NCBI GenBank assembly: GCA_002698575.1
Contig: NZZG01000016.1
Location: 1 to 61,714, forward strand
Length of the DNA: 61,714 nucleotides
Origin: Pimelobacter sp.
GTDB lineage: Bacteria; Actinomycetota; Actinomycetes; Propionibacteriales; Nocardioidaceae
Direction of reading: 5' to 3'
Shown here: positions 8,928 through 16,756 of the stretch, piece by piece
How positions within the stretch are numbered: the stretch's first letter is position 1
Layout of the letters: each line of letters begins with the position of its first letter
Notes under the pieces: model-generated
Database searches by the model: none
The model's input: the letters and a program-made list of their open reading frames with translations, nothing else
Told to the model about the DNA's origin: nothing
Translations under genes and position numbers: made by a program

Positions 8928-10646
8928 ATGCACTACGTCGGAGTCGACCTCGCCTGGGGCGAGAAGCAGCCCACCGGGCTGGCCGTCGTCGACGAGCACG
9001 CCCGCCTGCTGCACGTCAGCGCCGTGCGCACCGACGACGACATCGAGGCCGAGCTGACGGCCTACGTCACCGGCGAGTGCCTGGTGGCCATCGACGCGCC
9101 CCTGGTCGTCAAGAACGCCACCGGCTCGCGGCCGGCCGAGAAGGCGCTGAGCAAGGACTTCCGGCGCTTCGACGCCGGCACCCATCCGACCAACACCGGC
9201 AAGCGCGAGTTCGTCAACGGCAGCCGCGGAGCCCGCGTCGCCAAGCGGCTGGGCCTCGACATCGACCCGCGCTCGGGCCGGGCCCGCCGGGCGATCGAGG
9301 TCTACCCGCACGCGGCGTCGGTGGTGCTCTTCGGGCTGGACAGGATCCTCAGGTACAAGAACAAGCCCGGGCGCGACCTCGCGCTGCTGCAGTCCGAGCT
9401 GCTGCGGCTGATGGGCTACGTCGAGCAGATCGTGGTCACCGACGAGACCTGGGCCGGACTGCGCTCCCAGGTCGAGAAGGCCACCCGCAAGTCCGAGCTG
9501 CGCGTCGTCGAGGACCAGGTGGACGCGGTCGTGTGCGCTTACGTCGGCTTCGTCGCCGATCGCACGCCCGACCTGGTCACGACGTACGGCGACCTCGAGA
9601 CCGGCTACATCGTCACCCCCACCCTGGGCACGGCACCGACCCGCACCGACGTGGTGCGTGAGGCCGTCCAGACGTACGCCGCGACGCACGACGACCTGAC
9701 CCGGGCGGGCGAGGAGGCGGTCGCGCTGGTGCGCGGGATCCTGGACGAGGCCGGCATCAACTACCTGTCGGTGACCGGACGGACCAAGGGCGTCGCCTCC
9801 TTCGCCGAGAAGGCAGCGCGGATGCTCGCCGGGGTCCCTGCCTACTCCGACCCGCTCACCCAGATCACCGACCAGCTCGGGGTCCGGGTGATCACCTACG
9901 TGGAGGACGACGTCGACGCCGTCGCCGACCTGCTCGGCGAGCAGGTGATCGTCCAGGACGACCGCGACATGGGGCAGGAGACGGCCGACGAGGGACGTTT
10001 CGGCTACGCCAGCAGGCACCTGATGATCGCCCTGGACGCCGCCCGCGAGTCGCACCCCGACTTCGCCCACCTCAGCGGCCGGGCCGCGCAGGTCCAGGTC
10101 CGCACCGTGCTGCAGCACGCGTGGGCGGAGTTCGAGCACGACATCCGCTACAAGGGCACGGTCCCGGCCGAGCATGCCCGCGAGTTCGACCGCCGCTTCG
10201 CGCTGGCCGCCGGTCTGCTCGAGCTCGCCGACCGGGAGTTCTCCCAGATCCGCGAGCGCCTGCGCGGCGTCGCCCCCGAGGTGCGGGCCGGTGCCGACGA
10301 CGACCCGCGCATCGACCCCCGCGAGCTGGCGGCGTTCCTGGCCGGGCAGTACTCCGAGGCCGGCTGGTCCCGCACCGAGCACTACGGCTGGATCTCGGGC
10401 CTCCTGCTCGAGCTCGGGATCACCTCGCTCGCCGAGCTGGGCGACGTCCTGCGTCCCGTCGACGAGGCGCTGGTGACCCTGCGGATGGACTACCGCCACC
10501 CGGCGGGCGCCGTACGGCGTCTCGACGATGCGTTGCTGTGGGTCTACGGCGAGCGCTTCGTCGGCCTGCACGGCAACGCGCACCGGCGCGACGGACTGGC
10601 CGCCCGGCTCGCGCGGCTGGCCCCGGGCGGCACCACGTCGGGATAG
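8928..10646 (+). CDS. relZ: RelZ-like fusion: DUF429/RNase H-like domain + RelA/SpoT (p)ppGpp synthetase domain
   Basis: A 572-residue two-domain protein. The N-terminal DUF429 domain (about 1-225) shows GVDLAWG, AIDAPL, IEVYPHA and EDQVDAVVCAY, which are acidic positions of an RNase H-like fold. The C-terminal RelA/SpoT domain (about 255-450) shows GRTKGVASFAEK (Arg285, Lys287, Ser291, Lys295), TDQLGVRV (Asp315), GYASRH (Tyr360, His364) and VQVRT...WAEFEHDIRYK. No HD hydrolase domain is present. The architecture matches what I recall of Mycobacterium smegmatis RelZ (MS_RHII-RSD), an RNase HII plus alarmone synthetase. Oddity: the Glu normally in the ExQxRT motif is Gln388 here. A further domain of about 110 residues follows. 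It stands alone. Confidence 0.85.
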   Translation: MHYVGVDLAWGEKQPTGLAVVDEHARLLHVSAVRTDDDIEAELTAYVTGECLVAIDAPLVVKNATGSRPAEKALSKDFRRFDAGTHPTNTGKREFVNGSRGARVAKRLGLDIDPRSGRARRAIEVYPHAASVVLFGLDRILRYKNKPGRDLALLQSELLRLMGYVEQIVVTDETWAGLRSQVEKATRKSELRVVEDQVDAVVCAYVGFVADRTPDLVTTYGDLETGYIVTPTLGTAPTRTDVVREAVQTYAATHDDLTRAGEEAVALVRGILDEAGINYLSVTGRTKGVASFAEKAARMLAGVPAYSDPLTQITDQLGVRVITYVEDDVDAVADLLGEQVIVQDDRDMGQETADEGRFGYASRHLMIALDAARESHPDFAHLSGRAAQVQVRTVLQHAWAEFEHDIRYKGTVPAEHAREFDRRFALAAGLLELADREFSQIRERLRGVAPEVRAGADDDPRIDPRELAAFLAGQYSEAGWSRTEHYGWISGLLLELGITSLAELGDVLRPVDEALVTLRMDYRHPAGAVRRLDDALLWVYGERFVGLHGNAHRRDGLAARLARLAPGGTTSG

Positions 10647-10718
10647 TCCCTGACGACGATCGAGGATCCGGCCTCCGACGAGGTGAGGTCCGCCCGGACC
10701 GTCCCGACGGCCTGTCCC

Positions 10719-11198
10719 TCAGGCCTGGACGCCGCCCCCGTCGTCGGGCTGACCCGGCACCTGCGGCTCCCCCGAGCCGCACAGACCGAGCGTGATCGCC
10801 TTGTACCTCGCGAAGTCCGGCGACCCGGCCGAGGCGGCGAGGTACTCGTCGGCCGGCAGCTCGGCGTAGTACTCCACGGCCTCCAGCAGGTCGGCCGAGG
10901 CCTGGGTGCCGGCGGCCTCGTCCTCGGCCTCGGCGAGCGGGACCGCCTCCTCGAAGCGTGCGACGGTCTCCTCGAGCTCGCCCCGGTTGAACGCCTCGAT
11001 GCCGGCCACGACGAGGTCGCAGGCGCTCTGGTCGCCGGGTGCACCGGACTCGTCGTCCGACTGTCCCGGCTCGTCGGGCCCGGGCCGTTCGGGCACGAAG
11101 ACCCTCGCGTCGCCCACCCCCTCGGACGGCGCGTCCGCGCACGCCGTCAGCGAGACGGCCAGGGCGGCGAGGGCGACGAGGCGCAGGAGGAGGCTCAC
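10719..11198 (-). CDS. Putative lipoprotein, unknown function
   Basis: A 159-residue protein with a lipoprotein signal (lipobox VSLTAC, Cys20). After it come an acidic disordered linker, a small helical domain with TPR-like character (GIEAFNRGELEETVARFEEA), two cysteines (SACDL and GLCGS) that may form a disulfide, and a Gly/Pro/Asp tail. No family is recognised. The GTG start lies 6 nt after TACGGT on the minus strand, which is the leaderless pattern. It is monocistronic as far as can be seen. Confidence 0.65.
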   Translation of the reverse strand: MSLLLRLVALAALAVSLTACADAPSEGVGDARVFVPERPGPDEPGQSDDESGAPGDQSACDLVVAGIEAFNRGELEETVARFEEAVPLAEAEDEAAGTQASADLLEAVEYYAELPADEYLAASAGSPDFARYKAITLGLCGSGEPQVPGQPDDGGGVQA

Positions 11199-11417
11199 GT
11201 CACGACCGTAGGTGGCCCGGGCAAGTCGGGGCCGCGCCGAGGTGGCGCTCGACGATCTCTCACCCGAGGACTTCGGCCGGGTCGTCGAGCCTCGGTGCTA
11301 CCCGCCGGTGATGTCGGGCGCGCCACGCGTCAGCGTCGTCGACGACGACCTGCGGCACGTCGGACGGGCGGCGTACGTGCGGGGGTTTGTTGGGGCGGTC
11401 GGTGGTTGGCGGGGGCC
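11199..11417. other. Intergenic region without recognisable gene
   Basis: This spacer separates the lipoprotein promoter from the palindromic element downstream of the SDR gene. It contains the -10-like TACGGT (minus strand, 11210-11205) for the lipoprotein. Beyond that I see no ORF with coding character. Confidence 0.5.
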
Positions 11418-11513
11418 GGGCAGTTTCTCCACTTCAGTGGTGAAACTCCCGCTTTGTGTACGAAACTTCTTGACCACAGCAGCAGTTTCACCACTCAGGT
11501 GGAGAAACTGCCC
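11418..11513 (-). repeat. Palindromic repeat element, copy 1 (96 bp, abuts SDR stop codon)
   Basis: A perfect 15-bp terminal inverted repeat, GGGCAGTTTCTCCAC (11418-11432)/GTGGAGAAACTGCCC (11499-11513), encloses two further hairpins. These are 11422-11445 (12-bp arms, one mismatch) and 11482-11511 (13-bp arms, one mismatch). Read on the minus strand it begins at the base after the TGA of the SDR gene and contains the loop AAGAAGTTTCGT. It is clearly related to the element at 24677-24748. It probably works as a terminator and may be a mobile REP/REPIN-like repeat. Confidence 0.8.
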
Positions 11514-13004
11514 TCACCAGGGCGACGGGTCGTAGTCCTTCAGAAAGTGCCCGTGCAGGTCCTCGCCCGCCTCACCGCGCACGACCGGGTCGTAGACCCG
11601 GGCGGCACCGTCGACGAGGTCGAGCGGGGCGTGCCACCCCTCGGCGGCGATCCGCAGCTTGTCCTGGTGGGGACGCTCGTCGGTGATCCACCCGGTGTCG
11701 ACGGCGTTCATCAGGATCTTGTCGGTCTCGAACATCTCTCCCGCCGAGGTGCGCGTCATCATGTTGAGCGCGGCCTTGGCCATGTTGGTGTGGGGGTGGC
11801 CCGGACCCTTGTAGCGGCGCGAGAACTGACCCTCCATCGCCGACACGTTGACCACGTGGGCGCGCCCCGACCGCGCTGCGGCGGCGGCCGCGGCCATGGC
11901 CGGGCGCAGCCGGGAGACCAGGATGAACGGGGCGACCGAGTTGCACAGCTGCACCTCGAGCAGCTCCATCGGATCGACCTCGTCGACGGTCTGGGTCCAG
12001 GAGTTGGTGCTCTGGAGGTCGGGCAGCAGACCGCCGGCGTCGACGGCCGTGCCGGCGAGGTGGGCGTCCAAGGACGCATGCCCGGCCCTCAGGGCGAGCG
12101 CGGTCAGCGTCGCGGCCGAGTGGGAGGCACGGGCGTGGTCGAGCGACTCGCCGTCGTGTGCGGCTACGGCCTCGCGCGAGAGCGCACCCGCGATCGCGGC
12201 GGGGTGGGCCTCGGAGATCCGGTCGAAGCGCACCATCTCCGGCAGCGCCCGACCGGCGATCGCGTCGGGGAGCGGCTCGGCCTCGGCGGCGACGAGGGGC
12301 GCGTAGGCGCCGGGGGAGCGACGGACGGTCTGGCAGGCGTTGTTGATCAGGACGTCGAGCGGCCCGGCCGCCGCGACGTCGTCGGCCAGCGCGACCACCT
12401 GGGTCGGGTCGCGCAGGTCGATGCCGACGATCTTGAGCCGCCCGATCCAGTCGGCGGCGTCGGGCAACGAGGAGTACCGGCGTACGGCGTCGTGCGGGAA
12501 GCGGGTCGTGAGGGTCAGGTGGGCGCCGTCGCGCAGGAGGCGCAGGGCGATGTACATCCCGATCTTGGCGCGACCGCCGGTGAGCAGCGCGCGCCGGCCG
12601 CTCAGGTCGGTGCCCTGGTCGCGCTTGGCGTGGGAGCGGGCCGCGCACGTCGGGCAGAGCCAGTGGTAGAACGCATCGACCAGCGTGTAGTCGTCCTTGC
12701 AGATGTAGCACCCGCGCGGGTTGATCAGCTCCCCGGCGAAGGCGCCCGTCGTGGGGGTGGTGAGCAGGGTCCCCTCGGTCTCGTCGTCGATGCGCAGCGG
12801 CGACCCGGTGGCGGTGGCCTCGGTGACGGCGCGGTCGTGGGCGAGCTCTTCGGCGCGCTTGGCAGCACGCCGGTCGCGCTTGAGCGCCTTGTACATGTGG
12901 GAGGCCGCGCGCTTGACCCGGACGTGGTCGGGGTGGTCCTCGGGGATCGTGTGCAGCTGCCCGAGCACGCGCAGGGTGGCGTCGAGGTCGTCGGGGTCGA
13001 TCAC
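11514..13004 (-). CDS. Atypical SDR-family oxidoreductase with N-terminal zinc finger
   Basis: A 496-residue protein. An N-terminal helical region (1-90) precedes a CxxC...CxxC zinc-ribbon-like motif (Cys99, Cys102, Cys117, Cys120). A Rossmann SDR domain follows with TGGRAKIG (142-149) and INNAC (220-224), then an insertion of about 100 residues, then Asn355 (CNSVAPF) and Ser388 (NVSAMEG). The catalytic YxxxK is altered: Lys410 is present in TNMAK, but the Tyr position is Thr406; Tyr398 lies 12 residues before the Lys. The substrate is unknown. The GTG start follows TAGGAT by 6 nt. The palindromic element begins at its stop. Confidence 0.75.
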   Translation of the reverse strand: MIDPDDLDATLRVLGQLHTIPEDHPDHVRVKRAASHMYKALKRDRRAAKRAEELAHDRAVTEATATGSPLRIDDETEGTLLTTPTTGAFAGELINPRGCYICKDDYTLVDAFYHWLCPTCAARSHAKRDQGTDLSGRRALLTGGRAKIGMYIALRLLRDGAHLTLTTRFPHDAVRRYSSLPDAADWIGRLKIVGIDLRDPTQVVALADDVAAAGPLDVLINNACQTVRRSPGAYAPLVAAEAEPLPDAIAGRALPEMVRFDRISEAHPAAIAGALSREAVAAHDGESLDHARASHSAATLTALALRAGHASLDAHLAGTAVDAGGLLPDLQSTNSWTQTVDEVDPMELLEVQLCNSVAPFILVSRLRPAMAAAAAAARSGRAHVVNVSAMEGQFSRRYKGPGHPHTNMAKAALNMMTRTSAGEMFETDKILMNAVDTGWITDERPHQDKLRIAAEGWHAPLDLVDGAARVYDPVVRGEAGEDLHGHFLKDYDPSPW

Positions 13005-13024
13005 CCGCGGATCCTACGGTGGAC

Positions 13025-14335
13025 TCAGCCGGTCTCGGGCACCCGCGTCACGCGGTAGCGCACGAACGACGGGACGGCCAGGGCCGCGACGAGGACCCCG
13101 ACGACGACGAGCACCCCGCCGCCGGCAGCCGCGGCCGCCGTACCGATCAGGGCCGCCGAGGCCCCGTGCGCCACGTCGGCCACCCGCGGCCCGCCGGCGA
13201 CCACCACGATGAAGATGCCCTGGAGCCGACCGCGCATCTCGTCGGTCGCCACGGTCTGCAGCATCGAGGACCGGAAGGCGGCCGAGGCCATGTCGGCCGC
13301 GCCGCCCACGGCGAGCATCAGCACCGCCACCACCAGCATCGACGCGCGCAACGAAGCGGATGCCCCGGCGATCCCGACCGCGACCCCGAACCCGACCATC
13401 GCGCCGCCCCAGACGAGGATGCAGACGACCACCGCACGTCCCTGGGCCTCGACCCGGGAGACCCAGCCGGACAGGACGCCCCCGACCACGGCGCCGATCG
13501 GGATGGCGGCGAACAGGAACGCGAACGCGAGTCCGCCGGCGTCCGGACCGTCGAAGGACTCCGAGGCGATCTCGGGGAACAGCGCGCGGGGCATCCCGAA
13601 GACCATCGCGACAAGGTCGACGACGAAGGACATCATCAGCACCGGCTGGGTCCGCAGGAAGGTGAAGCCCTCCACTACCGAGCGCAGCCCGGGCGTCTGC
13701 GCGCGAGCGCCGGCACCCTCGGGACGCTCGATCCGCAGCGAGGGGAGCCGGACGACCGCCGAGAGGGTGGCGAAGAGGGTGATGGTGTCGATGAAGTAGA
13801 GCCACTCGAGCCCGATGAAGGGGATCAGGATCCCGGCGACGAGCGGGCCGGCGATGCCGCCGGCCATCATCACCGTCATGTTCAGCGAGTTGGCCGCGGG
13901 CAGCAGGTCGGGGGCCAGCAGCCGGGGCAGCACGGCGCTGCGGGTGGGCTGGTTGATCCCGAAGAACGCCTGCTGCACCGAGAACAGGCAGAGCAGGAGC
14001 CACACGTCGGTGCTCCCCAGCGCGGCCTGCACCCAGAACAGCGCGCTGGTCCCGATCAGCCCGGACGTCGAGATGATCAGCAGGGTACGGCGGTCGAAGA
14101 CGTCGGCGAGCGCCCCGCCCCAGAGCCCGAACACGACGAGGGGGACGAGCCCGAACAACCCCGTCAGCCCGACGTACGCCGAGGAGCCGGTGTCGGCGTA
14201 GATCTGTGCCGGCACGGCGACCACGGTCAGCTGGGCGCCGATGACGGTGATGATGTTGGCGGTCCAGAGCCGCCGGAAGTGGTCGTTGCGCAGTGGCCGG
14301 GTGTCGGCGACGAGCCCCCGCAGGCGCTCCCTCAC
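13025..14335 (-). CDS. MFS transporter, EntS/MFS_3-like exporter
   Basis: A 436-residue major facilitator with about 12 hydrophobic segments. Recognisable pieces are LRNDHFRRLWTANIITVIGAQ at the N-terminus, the loop LWGGALADVFDRRTLLI (GxxxDRxxRR-type motif A) and INQPTRSAVLPRLL. It resembles the enterobactin-exporter EntS group. GTG 14335 overlaps the stop of the carbonic anhydrase gene by 4 nt (GTGA), so it is cotranslated. The substrate is unknown; the longer open frame to 14608 is a shadow of the upstream gene. Confidence 0.85.
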   Translation of the reverse strand: MRERLRGLVADTRPLRNDHFRRLWTANIITVIGAQLTVVAVPAQIYADTGSSAYVGLTGLFGLVPLVVFGLWGGALADVFDRRTLLIISTSGLIGTSALFWVQAALGSTDVWLLLCLFSVQQAFFGINQPTRSAVLPRLLAPDLLPAANSLNMTVMMAGGIAGPLVAGILIPFIGLEWLYFIDTITLFATLSAVVRLPSLRIERPEGAGARAQTPGLRSVVEGFTFLRTQPVLMMSFVVDLVAMVFGMPRALFPEIASESFDGPDAGGLAFAFLFAAIPIGAVVGGVLSGWVSRVEAQGRAVVVCILVWGGAMVGFGVAVGIAGASASLRASMLVVAVLMLAVGGAADMASAAFRSSMLQTVATDEMRGRLQGIFIVVVAGGPRVADVAHGASAALIGTAAAAAGGGVLVVVGVLVAALAVPSFVRYRVTRVPETG

Positions 14336-14856
14336 ACGCGACCCACCCCGGCGGCGTGGCGCTGAGCGAGCTCGCGGTAGTAGATCGCGTTGGTCTCCAC
14401 CCAGAACTCCGAGGAGGTCCCCTCGATCGGCTTGGTCGCCCTGCACGGGATCCCGGCTGCCACCACTCCGGCGGGGATCTCGGCGCCGGGGGTGACCACC
14501 GAGCCCGCGGCGACGAGGGTGCCGGCGCCGACCCGGGCGCCGTCGAGCAGCGTGCTGCCGTTGCCGATCAGCGCCTTCTCGCCCACCTCCTCGCAGTGCA
14601 CGACGCAACCGTGCCCGATCGTGGCGTCGGGGCCGATCGTCAGGGTCGCCTCGGGTGCGGCGTGGAGCACCGAGTTGTCCTGCACGTTCGTCCCGGCCCG
14701 GACGATCACGGTGCAGATGTCGGCGCGGATGACCACGCCGTACCAGATCGAGGCCCCGGCCTCGACGGTCACGTCACCGATCAGCGTGGCCGTCGGTGCG
14801 ACGAACGCGTCGGGGTGCACGACCGGGTGCTTGCCCTCGAAGGAGAAGAGATTCAC
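14332..14856 (-). CDS. Gamma-carbonic anhydrase family protein (left-handed beta-helix)
   Basis: A 174-residue YrdA/CaiE-type hexapeptide-repeat protein. Repeats of the form [LIV]GxxxxI run through ATLIGDVTVEAGASIWYGVVIRA. Metal-ligand-like histidines are seen in NSVLHAAP and GHGCVVHCEE. The C-terminal helix (ETNAIYYRELAQRH) is typical. It is a trimeric cytoplasmic protein; CO2 hydration or acyl-group chemistry is known for relatives but cannot be assigned here. The GTG start lies 6 nt from TAGCGT inside a palindrome shared with the divergent gene. Confidence 0.85.
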   Translation of the reverse strand: MNLFSFEGKHPVVHPDAFVAPTATLIGDVTVEAGASIWYGVVIRADICTVIVRAGTNVQDNSVLHAAPEATLTIGPDATIGHGCVVHCEEVGEKALIGNGSTLLDGARVGAGTLVAAGSVVTPGAEIPAGVVAAGIPCRATKPIEGTSSEFWVETNAIYYRELAQRHAAGVGRV

Positions 14857-14860
14857 GCGG

Positions 14861-14874
14861 TGACGCTAGCGTCA
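14861..14874. promoter_or_regulatory. Back-to-back leaderless promoters in a 14-bp palindrome
   Basis: TGACGCTAGCGTCA is a perfect palindrome. The plus-strand -10 box TAGCGT (14867-14872) is 6 nt from the ATG at 14879. The minus-strand TAGCGT (14868-14863) is 6 nt from the GTG at 14856. The two -10 boxes share the central TA, so the divergent genes must compete for polymerase or be co-regulated. Confidence 0.65.
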
Positions 14875-14878
14875 GGGC

Positions 14879-15175
14879 ATGGCGCGGCTCTTCACCACCC
14901 AGCGAGCACAGCGACCCGTGCCACCCCCCACGCCGCGCAGCGAGGCGGTCGTGCAGGTCCTCGTGGGCGTCGTGATCGGCGCCGGGGCGGTGTACGTCGG
15001 AGCCGTCACCCGCCGCGGACCGGTCGTGGCGCTCGTCGTGCTGCTCATCGGTGCCGCCTACCTGCTGCGCAACTGGCACCGGGTCAGGTGGGTCGCCCGC
15101 GGCACCCTGGCCAGCGGGCTGGCCGCACTGGCGGCGGTCCTGGTGATCCTGCTGGCCGGTCACGACGTGGTCTGA
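14879..15175 (+). CDS. Small membrane protein, unknown
   Basis: A 98-residue protein with a basic/proline-rich N-terminus (RAQRPVPPPTPRSE) and three predicted helices: VVQVLVGVVIGAGAVYVGAV, VVALVVLLIGAAYLL and LAALAAVLVILLAG. A conserved-looking NWHRVRW sits between helices 2 and 3. No family is recognised. The ATG is fixed by the leaderless promoter 6 nt upstream. It is divergent from the carbonic anhydrase/MFS operon. Confidence 0.7.
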   Translation: MARLFTTQRAQRPVPPPTPRSEAVVQVLVGVVIGAGAVYVGAVTRRGPVVALVVLLIGAAYLLRNWHRVRWVARGTLASGLAALAAVLVILLAGHDVV

Positions 15176-15344
15176 GGTCGAGGCGGGATGGTCGGTGTGC
15201 TGCGACAGTCCTGGTGTCGAGATCGCACAATGATGGAGTTGTTGCACGGGGTCGGCTCAGAACCCGGTCCCAACGCCACCATCGTGGCCTCTGGACACGC
15301 CCGCTCCACGACGGCTCAGCGGTCGGCGCAGTAGCGTCGAACCC

Positions 15345-16754
15345 ATGACCACGGCCCCGCAGCCCGACCTCGAGTCCCTGACCGCAGCCCTCGAGCAGCA
15401 GGGCGTGCGTGGTGTGACCATCGGGTGGGTCGACAACAACGGCACCGTCCGCTCGCGCACGGTGCCGATCGCGGCGTTGCCGACCGCCGCGCGCAAGGGC
15501 GTCGGCATCTCCTCGACCTTCGCGGTCTTCGACTCCCACGACGCCGTCACGTTCGCCTTCGAGGGGATCGCGACCCCGTCGGGTGACGTCCGGCTGGTGC
15601 CGGTCATCGAGTCCGCCGCCGATGTGACCCCGCTCGCCGGTCAACGAGGACAGGCCTGGGTCAACGGGCGGCAGGTCGCCGCCGACGGCGAAGCCTGGCC
15701 CTACTGCCAACGGGCCGTGCTCGAGCGACAGGTCGCCGCCGCGGCCGAGGCGGGCTTCGAGGTGCGGGCCGGGTTCGAGATCGAGATGGTCGTCGTCCGC
15801 GACGACCTGCTGGCCGATCCCGCGGGCGACGACTGGCGTCCGGCCCACCGTGGCCCGGTCTACTCGCCCAACGCCCTGCGTGACGTGGACGAGTTCGTCC
15901 ACCAGCTCCTCGGCGACCTGGCGGCGCACGGGATCTCGATCGGCCAGCTCCACGCCGAGTACGGCGGGGCGCAGGTCGAGATCGCCCTCGACGCCCTGGA
16001 TCCTCTCGCGATGGCCGACACCCAGGTGCTGGCGCGCCAGACGATCCACGCCGCCGCCCGCGCGCACGGTCTGCGCGTCAGCTTCGCCCCGATCACCACC
16101 GCCGACGGCGCCGGCAACGGCTGGCACCTGCACACCTCCCTGGTGCGCGAGGGGCGCAACGCGCTGACCGGCACCGGGTCCGACACCGACGAGCACGGGC
16201 TCTCCACCACCGGACGCGGCTACCTGGCCGGGTTGCTGCGAGAGCTCCCCGGACTCGTCGCGGTCACCGCCCCCACCACGGGCTCGTTGATGCGTCGCCG
16301 CCCCGGCTTCTGGGCCGGCGCCTACGGCTTCTGGGGGGTCGAGAACCGCGAGGCCGCGCTCCGGCTGGTGCCGTCCTCCCCGCTGCTCGGCACCGAGCAC
16401 ACCAACGTCGAGCTCAAGGCGTGCGACGCCTCGGCGAACCCCTACCTGGCGCTCGCGGTGGTGATCGCCGCCGGTCTCGCCGGGGTCCGCGACGGTGCCG
16501 GCGCCACCCTGCCCGACCCCGTGCAGGACGACGTCGGGGGCTGGGAGGACGCTGCGCGGGAGGCAGCCGGGATCAGCCCCCTGGCCACCACCCACGAGGA
16601 GCAGCGGGCCCACCTGCTCGCCAGCGACCTCGTCCGCGACGTCCTCGGCGAGGAGCTGCTGGGTGCCTTCGTCGCGGTCCGCGACTCCGACGCGGCCTGG
16701 GCCGCCGAGCACACCCCGGAGGAGACGGTCGCCTCGTTGAGGTGGAGGTACTGA
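15345..16754 (+). CDS. Glutamine synthetase-like ligase (non-canonical)
   Basis: A 469-residue member of the glutamine synthetase superfamily. The N-terminal beta-grasp domain (VRGVTIGWVDNNGTVRSR) is followed by the catalytic domain with FEIEMVV, LHAEYGGAQVEIAL, GNGWHLHTSL (instead of GSGMHxH), RRRPGFWAGAYGFWGVENREA and ELKACDASANPYLAL. The departures from housekeeping GlnA suggest a gamma-glutamyl ligase acting on an amine or other acceptor, as in GlnA3/GlnA4/PuuA relatives. The ATG lies 7 nt after TAGCGT. A predicted cysteine peptidase follows immediately, hinting at a joint pathway. Confidence 0.8.
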   Translation: MTTAPQPDLESLTAALEQQGVRGVTIGWVDNNGTVRSRTVPIAALPTAARKGVGISSTFAVFDSHDAVTFAFEGIATPSGDVRLVPVIESAADVTPLAGQRGQAWVNGRQVAADGEAWPYCQRAVLERQVAAAAEAGFEVRAGFEIEMVVVRDDLLADPAGDDWRPAHRGPVYSPNALRDVDEFVHQLLGDLAAHGISIGQLHAEYGGAQVEIALDALDPLAMADTQVLARQTIHAAARAHGLRVSFAPITTADGAGNGWHLHTSLVREGRNALTGTGSDTDEHGLSTTGRGYLAGLLRELPGLVAVTAPTTGSLMRRRPGFWAGAYGFWGVENREAALRLVPSSPLLGTEHTNVELKACDASANPYLALAVVIAAGLAGVRDGAGATLPDPVQDDVGGWEDAAREAAGISPLATTHEEQRAHLLASDLVRDVLGEELLGAFVAVRDSDAAWAAEHTPEETVASLRWRY

Positions 16755-16756
16755 CG

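Noticed and set aside
7575..10583. A 1,000-codon minus-strand frame opposite the phosphatase and RelZ-like genes
   Set aside because: Composition is low-complexity and the plus strand carries complete, motif-rich proteins.
15176..15344. Riboswitch upstream of the glutamine synthetase-like gene
   Set aside because: Only weak inverted repeats were found, and the TAGCGT box 7 nt from the ATG argues for a leaderless message.
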